Part shown: one piece after another, positions 42,581 through 46,217 of the stretch
Layout of the letters: the number at the start of each line of letters is the position of its first letter
Numbering within the stretch: position 1 is the stretch's first letter
Assembly (NCBI GenBank): GCA_902776475.1
Contig: CACYQD010000024.1
Span: 1-46,217, forward strand
Reading direction: 5' to 3'
From: an uncultured Prevotellaceae bacterium
GTDB lineage: Bacteria; Bacteroidota; Bacteroidia; Bacteroidales; Bacteroidaceae
Length of the DNA: 46,217 nucleotides
Position numbers and translations under genes: made by a program
Notes under the pieces: generated by a model
What the model was told of the DNA's origin: nothing
The model's input: the letters and a program-made list of their open reading frames with translations, nothing else
Databases searched by the model: none

Positions 42581-43282
42581 ATGCCTTATAGAAGATTACC
42601 CAAGACGGATGCTGCAAGGTTGAAGGCTCTTGAGGCATTGGTGGACAACAAGGAGGTGTATGCTGAGGGTGGACGCTTTGTCAACCGCCAGCTTCTGACT
42701 GAGGCCCAGTTGTTTTATGGCCAGTTGAGCGACAATCTCGCCATCTACAAGATGTCGATGCGTACCCAGGTGAGATATACCCGGAGAATCGGACCGCTGC
42801 ATCATCGCGCAGCTCTGTTTCTGAGCCATTTCCTCCAGGTCTTGTTTCTTGCGGTGGAGAGAGGTGAGGTGCCTGAACGTGATCTGGCTTTGTATGGTAT
42901 GGCTGAGAAAGAAAGAGTCGTGCCTTACCTGAAGACGGTGGATGCAGTGATGGAATGGGCTCCCAAAGTCATTGAGGGGGAGAAAAATAGACTGAAGGGT
43001 GGTGGAAAACCGATACTCTCACCTTCCATCGGGGCCGTGATGACTCATTTTGATGTGCTGCGGAAAATGGCTGATACACAGAAACAATATCAGACGCGTA
43101 CTCAGAAAGCTCTTGCTGACATCACTCGGTTGAGACCTGAGGTCGATCGGGTAATCCTGAGTATCTGGGACCTGATTGAAGCTCATTTCCGTCATCTCCC
43201 GATGGAGGAACGCTTGGTGGAATGCCAAAAATTTGGCATCATTTATTATTATAGAAGAAACGAGAGAAGAAACAGAGGATGA
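42581..43282 (+). CDS. Conserved hypothetical protein
   Basis: 233 residues with no signal peptide or membrane segment. It is basic and mostly helical by composition, starting MPYRRLPKTDAARLKAL and ending with a run of Arg and Asn. A moderately hydrophobic stretch lies near AALFLSHFLQVLFLAV (about 78-93). I do not recognise a named domain. Its end overlaps the tatD start by 4 bases (ATGA), and it follows the prenyl synthase by 18 nt, so it is part of the tonB-tatD gene string. The tight coupling makes it a real gene; the role is unknown. Confidence 0.75.
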   Translation: MPYRRLPKTDAARLKALEALVDNKEVYAEGGRFVNRQLLTEAQLFYGQLSDNLAIYKMSMRTQVRYTRRIGPLHHRAALFLSHFLQVLFLAVERGEVPERDLALYGMAEKERVVPYLKTVDAVMEWAPKVIEGEKNRLKGGGKPILSPSIGAVMTHFDVLRKMADTQKQYQTRTQKALADITRLRPEVDRVILSIWDLIEAHFRHLPMEERLVECQKFGIIYYYRRNERRNRG

Positions 43283-44046
43283 AATTTATCGATACCCATA
43301 TTCATATTGATGGCCATGAGTTTGATGATGACCGTGATGAGGTGGTGAACAGGGCGAAAAATGCCGGGGCCATCCATATGTTCGTACCTGCCATCGACAT
43401 GGAGTCTGTCGAACGTGTGCTCCGTTTCTGCGCTGACTATAAGGATTATGCCTTCCCGATGATAGGACTTCACCCTGAGGAGGTGAGGCCGGATTTCATG
43501 GATGTGCTCGACCGTATGGAGGCGATGCTTCCCGGTCCTTTTGTTGCCATAGGTGAGATAGGACTGGATTATTACTGGAGCCGGGAGTTCGAGTCCGAAC
43601 AGTTGAGTGCGTTCGAACGTCAGGTCAGATGGGCTTGTGATACTGGGCTGCCACTGATGATCCATTGCCGGAAAGCGCAGAACGAGATGGTGGCCGTGTT
43701 GAAGAAATACCGCGACAGACTTCCGGGCGGTGTATTCCATTGTTTTACCGGAAATTTGTTGGAGGCCCGTCAACTGCTTGATTTTGACAATTTCGTGTTG
43801 GGTATCGGCGGTGTGCTTACTTTCAAGAAAAGTCATCTTCCTGAAGTGGTGGCTCAGTTGCCTTTGTCTCGAATTGTCTTGGAGACGGATGCGCCATATA
43901 TGGCCCCTGTACCGATGCGGGGAAAGCGAAACGAGAGCGCTTATATTATCCATGTCATCGATAAGTTGGCGGAATGCTATGGGGTGGACCGGGAGACTGT
44001 AGCGGATCAGACCACTGAAAACGCGCTTAAGGTATTCAAGATGTGA
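43279..44046 (+). CDS. tatD: TatD family metal-dependent hydrolase
   Basis: 255 residues, a TIM-barrel metallo-hydrolase. Metal ligands appear in the expected order: THIHID (His7, His9), IGEIGLDYYW (Glu, about residue 92), LMIHCRKA (His, about 130), FHCFTG (His, about 155) and LETDAPYM (Asp, about 204). The family includes 3'-5' DNA/RNA exonucleases and D-tyrosyl-tRNA deacylase-like activities. TatD versus the paralogues YcfH/YjjV cannot be told apart here. It is translationally coupled to the preceding gene by a 4-base overlap. Confidence 0.92.
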   Translation: MKFIDTHIHIDGHEFDDDRDEVVNRAKNAGAIHMFVPAIDMESVERVLRFCADYKDYAFPMIGLHPEEVRPDFMDVLDRMEAMLPGPFVAIGEIGLDYYWSREFESEQLSAFERQVRWACDTGLPLMIHCRKAQNEMVAVLKKYRDRLPGGVFHCFTGNLLEARQLLDFDNFVLGIGGVLTFKKSHLPEVVAQLPLSRIVLETDAPYMAPVPMRGKRNESAYIIHVIDKLAECYGVDRETVADQTTENALKVFKM

Positions 44047-44050
44047 GTTC

Positions 44051-45316
44051 ATGTTTAGGAAAGTTCTGGCGTTAGTTGGTTTATTGTGCAGCTGTCTGTT
44101 GGCTGCACAGGAAACAGATTCCCTCAGGCGCTGGGGCGCAACGGTGTCAGTGAGTCCGGGCCATGTTCTCGTCGTCGATGAATATCAGCGCAAATGGCAG
44201 AAGGGCACGTCAAATTTCTCCGTCGATTTGTCTGTCCAACATATTTCGTTGCCCTCCGATAGCGATGCTTTTGCTGCGGATTTTGGATTCCCGACAATCT
44301 CTGGTGGGTTGAAGTATGGTTTCAATCATGGGGTGACCATGCACAAATCGCCCGACCCGGCATGGGGATTGGCAGAGGAGGTGAACTACGATTCCCACAT
44401 GGGGAACCATGTCTCAGCATACGCTTCTTTTGCCAGACCTATCTGGAGAACAAGTCGATGGGAATTCGATTATTCGCTTTCGATGGGCTTTGGATACAGT
44501 CGTCGTAAATATGACCGATGGAAGAATGTGGATAACGAGCTGATCGGTTCGCGCTTTCTGATCTTCTTTGGTGCAGGTACTCATCTTACCTGGAGATTTG
44601 CTGAGAGTTGGGGATTGAAAGCCGGGATGGAGTATTGGCATCTGAGCAATGGGGCGCTCAACCGGCCCAACAAGGGCGCAAATTTCCTCGGACCATCTTT
44701 GGGCCTTGTTTATATGCCATATTATAATAAGGTGTCGGAAAAAAGTGCCGGACCATCCCGCCCGGCGTTCAATAAATACTGGTTCATGGATGTCGCCGTC
44801 GGGGTAGGGGGGAAGACCCTTAACGAGGAGTGGCTGCTGACACAGTTTGGTACTCCTCCTGGTGAGGAAAACTACCGCACTGATGATTTCAGCATCTACC
44901 TCGCATATTCCCTTCAAGTCGATTTGATGCGTCGTTATGCTCGGAGATGGGCGTCGGGAATAGGTGTGGATGTCTTCTATGGGCCTTATGCCTCCAGAGT
45001 GAGGAGGATTGATGAACGGCAAGGGGTGCAGGCAAGGCATAGTGCTTGGTCGGCAGGAGTCGCACTCAAGCATCAGGTCTATTATCATCGGTTTGCCCTG
45101 GCGATGTCTTTGGGGTATTATCTCTACAGGGAGATGGGTATGAACGCAAGCAAGATCGAGAAGCCTTATTATGAACGTATAGGAATCCAGTATGAATGTC
45201 CGGCAATAGGGGGACTCACCATCGGGGCCTTTGTCAAGGCTCATCTCACCAAAGCCGACTTGACCGAACTCGTTGTCGCCCTTCCCATCCGTATCGGCTC
45301 CAAACACATGCCATAG
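44051..45316 (+). CDS. PagL-like acyloxyacyl hydrolase (lipid A deacylase family)
   Basis: 421 residues. A signal peptide (1 to about 19, ending LLAA) is followed by a beta-barrel-like protein with alternating aromatic strands. The motif EYWHLSNGALNRPNKGANF (His197, Ser199, then Asn and Gly) matches the active-site region of PagL, the outer membrane lipid A 3-O-deacylase, where His and Ser are catalytic. At 421 residues it is much longer than classical PagL (about 170), as is common for the Bacteroidota members; a second barrel-like half follows (about 245-421). The start is 4 nt after the tatD stop. Likely role is lipid A remodelling. Confidence 0.8.
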   Translation: MFRKVLALVGLLCSCLLAAQETDSLRRWGATVSVSPGHVLVVDEYQRKWQKGTSNFSVDLSVQHISLPSDSDAFAADFGFPTISGGLKYGFNHGVTMHKSPDPAWGLAEEVNYDSHMGNHVSAYASFARPIWRTSRWEFDYSLSMGFGYSRRKYDRWKNVDNELIGSRFLIFFGAGTHLTWRFAESWGLKAGMEYWHLSNGALNRPNKGANFLGPSLGLVYMPYYNKVSEKSAGPSRPAFNKYWFMDVAVGVGGKTLNEEWLLTQFGTPPGEENYRTDDFSIYLAYSLQVDLMRRYARRWASGIGVDVFYGPYASRVRRIDERQGVQARHSAWSAGVALKHQVYYHRFALAMSLGYYLYREMGMNASKIEKPYYERIGIQYECPAIGGLTIGAFVKAHLTKADLTELVVALPIRIGSKHMP

Positions 45317-45348
45317 ACGGAGAGAATCGCAAAAATACCACGTCAAAC

Positions 45349-45379
45349 TTGGGGAATCCATTTCTTTTTTGTAATTTCG
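45349..45379 (+). promoter_or_regulatory. Possible promoter of the small lipoprotein
   Basis: -33 TTG (45349-45351), 20 bp spacer, then TAATTTCG (45372-45379), one mismatch from TAnnTTTG. It lies 27 bases before the start at 45407. Confidence 0.5.
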
Positions 45380-45406
45380 CATCGTCAAACATACAACTAT
45401 CCTGCA

Positions 45407-45937
45407 ATGAAGAAATTCTTTGGTTTTTTGATGCTGTCTCTCGTTCTGATTTCCTGCAATGCCGAAAAAAAACAGATTTCAGAATACCTCGAAAATAATT
45501 ATTCTGATAGAGAAATCGAGGTCGTGGGTGACATCGTAGCAGATTCCGCCTTTTGCCCGCTTGATAACCTGGACAACACTTCGATAGAAATCGCGGGATG
45601 TAAGGCTATGTTGATACACCTGCTTGATGCAGATCCGGATTCCGCATTCAAAATGGCCAGAACCCTGAAAGCCAAATATGCGGGGAAAAATGGGTTTGCA
45701 AGCATTGCCTATCCCAAAGGGAAAAATAACCGCATGGCTTTGATGGCGAAATGCAAGGATGATGGACAAGAGAGAGTTATCACTTTCTTCAAGAACACGA
45801 GTCATGACGTGATAGAGTTTTCCTCTCTGGATGTGGATGAGGTCATCGATAGTCTTTTGGTGAATTACACAGAACTGATGGATGGCATTGAGGTCATTCT
45901 GCAGGATAAGGCTGCCAGCCGCACCGAAGAAGAATAG
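45407..45937 (+). CDS. Small lipoprotein of unknown function
   Basis: 176 residues. The lipoprotein signal ends LVLISC, giving lipidated Cys17. The mature part is acidic and mixed alpha/beta, with ISEYLENNYSDREIEVVGD near the start and a repeated Asp-Ser pattern. No named domain is recognised. It probably sits in the inner or outer membrane leaflet facing the periplasm. It has its own promoter-like element and is separate from the PagL-like gene. Confidence 0.75.
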   Translation: MKKFFGFLMLSLVLISCNAEKKQISEYLENNYSDREIEVVGDIVADSAFCPLDNLDNTSIEIAGCKAMLIHLLDADPDSAFKMARTLKAKYAGKNGFASIAYPKGKNNRMALMAKCKDDGQERVITFFKNTSHDVIEFSSLDVDEVIDSLLVNYTELMDGIEVILQDKAASRTEEE

Positions 45938-46048
45938 GGCTCCGACATCCTTTTGAGGCTTAAAATCATTCATTATTGTTATTTTGAATTGATTTTTGTC
46001 AAGAAACGGGAAAATTTTTCATTTTTGGTGAAAATAATTGGGAAAATA
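45938..46048. other. AT-rich region before the terminal promoter
   Basis: Very AT-rich with short A and T runs, as in UP-element-like DNA before strong promoters. No gene and no clear terminator hairpin were seen. Confidence 0.4.
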
Positions 46049-46080
46049 TTTGGAGGGAATGATTTTTTGTCATACCTTTG
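46049..46080 (+). promoter_or_regulatory. Strong promoter, probably of an rRNA operon
   Basis: -33 TTTG (46049-46052), 20 bp spacer, -7 box TACCTTTG (46073-46080), identical in layout to the tRNA promoters of this window. Confidence 0.78.
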
Positions 46081-46217
46081 CATTCGCTGCGCTTGAAAAA
46101 CGAGATGGCGCAACAACTAAGAAATCGTTCTTTGAGAGGATTACATGAAGACAGAGAAGTAGTACAAGAAGCAGTGCCCTTCTCCTTTTTTGGAGGTTAG
46201 GGCACGGGTAGAAGATA
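46081..46217 (+). ncRNA. Structured transcript leader, probably rRNA leader
   Basis: No reading frame of note. A boxA-like GTTCTTTGA is at 46127-46135 and AGTAGTACAAGAAG follows at about 46159-46172. A hairpin GTGCCCT...AGGGCAC (46174-46205) also has an inner CTCC/GGAG pairing. Such leaders precede 16S rRNA genes in this phylum. The window ends before any mature rRNA sequence, so the assignment is an inference. Confidence 0.45.

Overview
The window is chromosomal DNA from a member of the Bacteroidota, most likely the Prevotella/Segatella group. Direct signs are the recurring promoter pattern TTTG, 19-20 bp, then TAnnTTTG, which I found upstream of about ten genes and RNAs, and a mostly missing Shine-Dalgarno sequence. 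The gene families agree: fused fucokinase/GDP-fucose pyrophosphorylase (Fkp), PorQ of the type IX secretion system (T9SS), T9SS-like C-terminal tails, a lipoprotein form of the Omp85 protein TamA, a C10 (streptopain/interpain) protease, DUF1573 and a thioester-less alpha-2-macroglobulin. No phage, insertion sequence, CRISPR array or integrase was seen.

Layout. 1-930: tRNA-Lys (minus) with promoter and terminator, and a decayed dockerin-like gene remnant. 930-5420: ammonium transporter, then an Lrp/AsnC regulator divergent from metY-cysK (sulfhydrylation of O-acetylhomoserine and O-acetylserine), with abutting promoters; this forms a small nitrogen/sulfur assimilation block. 5420-7775: initiator tRNA (minus), then tetR-fabG-rluA-like pseudouridine synthase, with a perfect inverted repeat at the tetR promoter. 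7862-15213: tamB overlapping a TamA-like lipoprotein (envelope assembly), then a tRNA-Val/tRNA-Tyr unit. 15241-21050: YfhO-type membrane protein followed 6 nt later by fkp (surface glycan or capsule fucosylation), and a convergent Nudix hydrolase. 21210-23360: a BlaI/BlaR1-type repressor and metalloprotease pair on the minus strand, controlled by three copies of one palindrome.

23500-27010: a tiny secreted protein that is almost only a sorting-tail-like domain, then an ECF sigma factor apparently co-transcribed with an iron-dependent alcohol dehydrogenase and a MATE exporter. 27147-35740: alpha-2-macroglobulin, a DUF1573 protein, meaB and ispH in a tight string. 35781-38954: a large secreted C10 cysteine protease. 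39025-40670: cmk and porQ (minus). 40742-45316: a possible 44-residue small ORF, tonB, polyprenyl synthetase, a conserved unknown, tatD and a PagL-like lipid A deacylase, closely spaced. 45407-45937: a small lipoprotein. 46049-46217: a strong promoter and structured leader, probably the start of an rRNA operon that continues past the window.

Most of the window is housekeeping and envelope biology. The parts most worth a second look are the BlaI/BlaR1-like switch, whose periplasmic part is not a beta-lactam sensor; the sigma factor-dehydrogenase-exporter unit without an anti-sigma gene; the solo sorting-tail protein; and the small ORF overlapping tonB.
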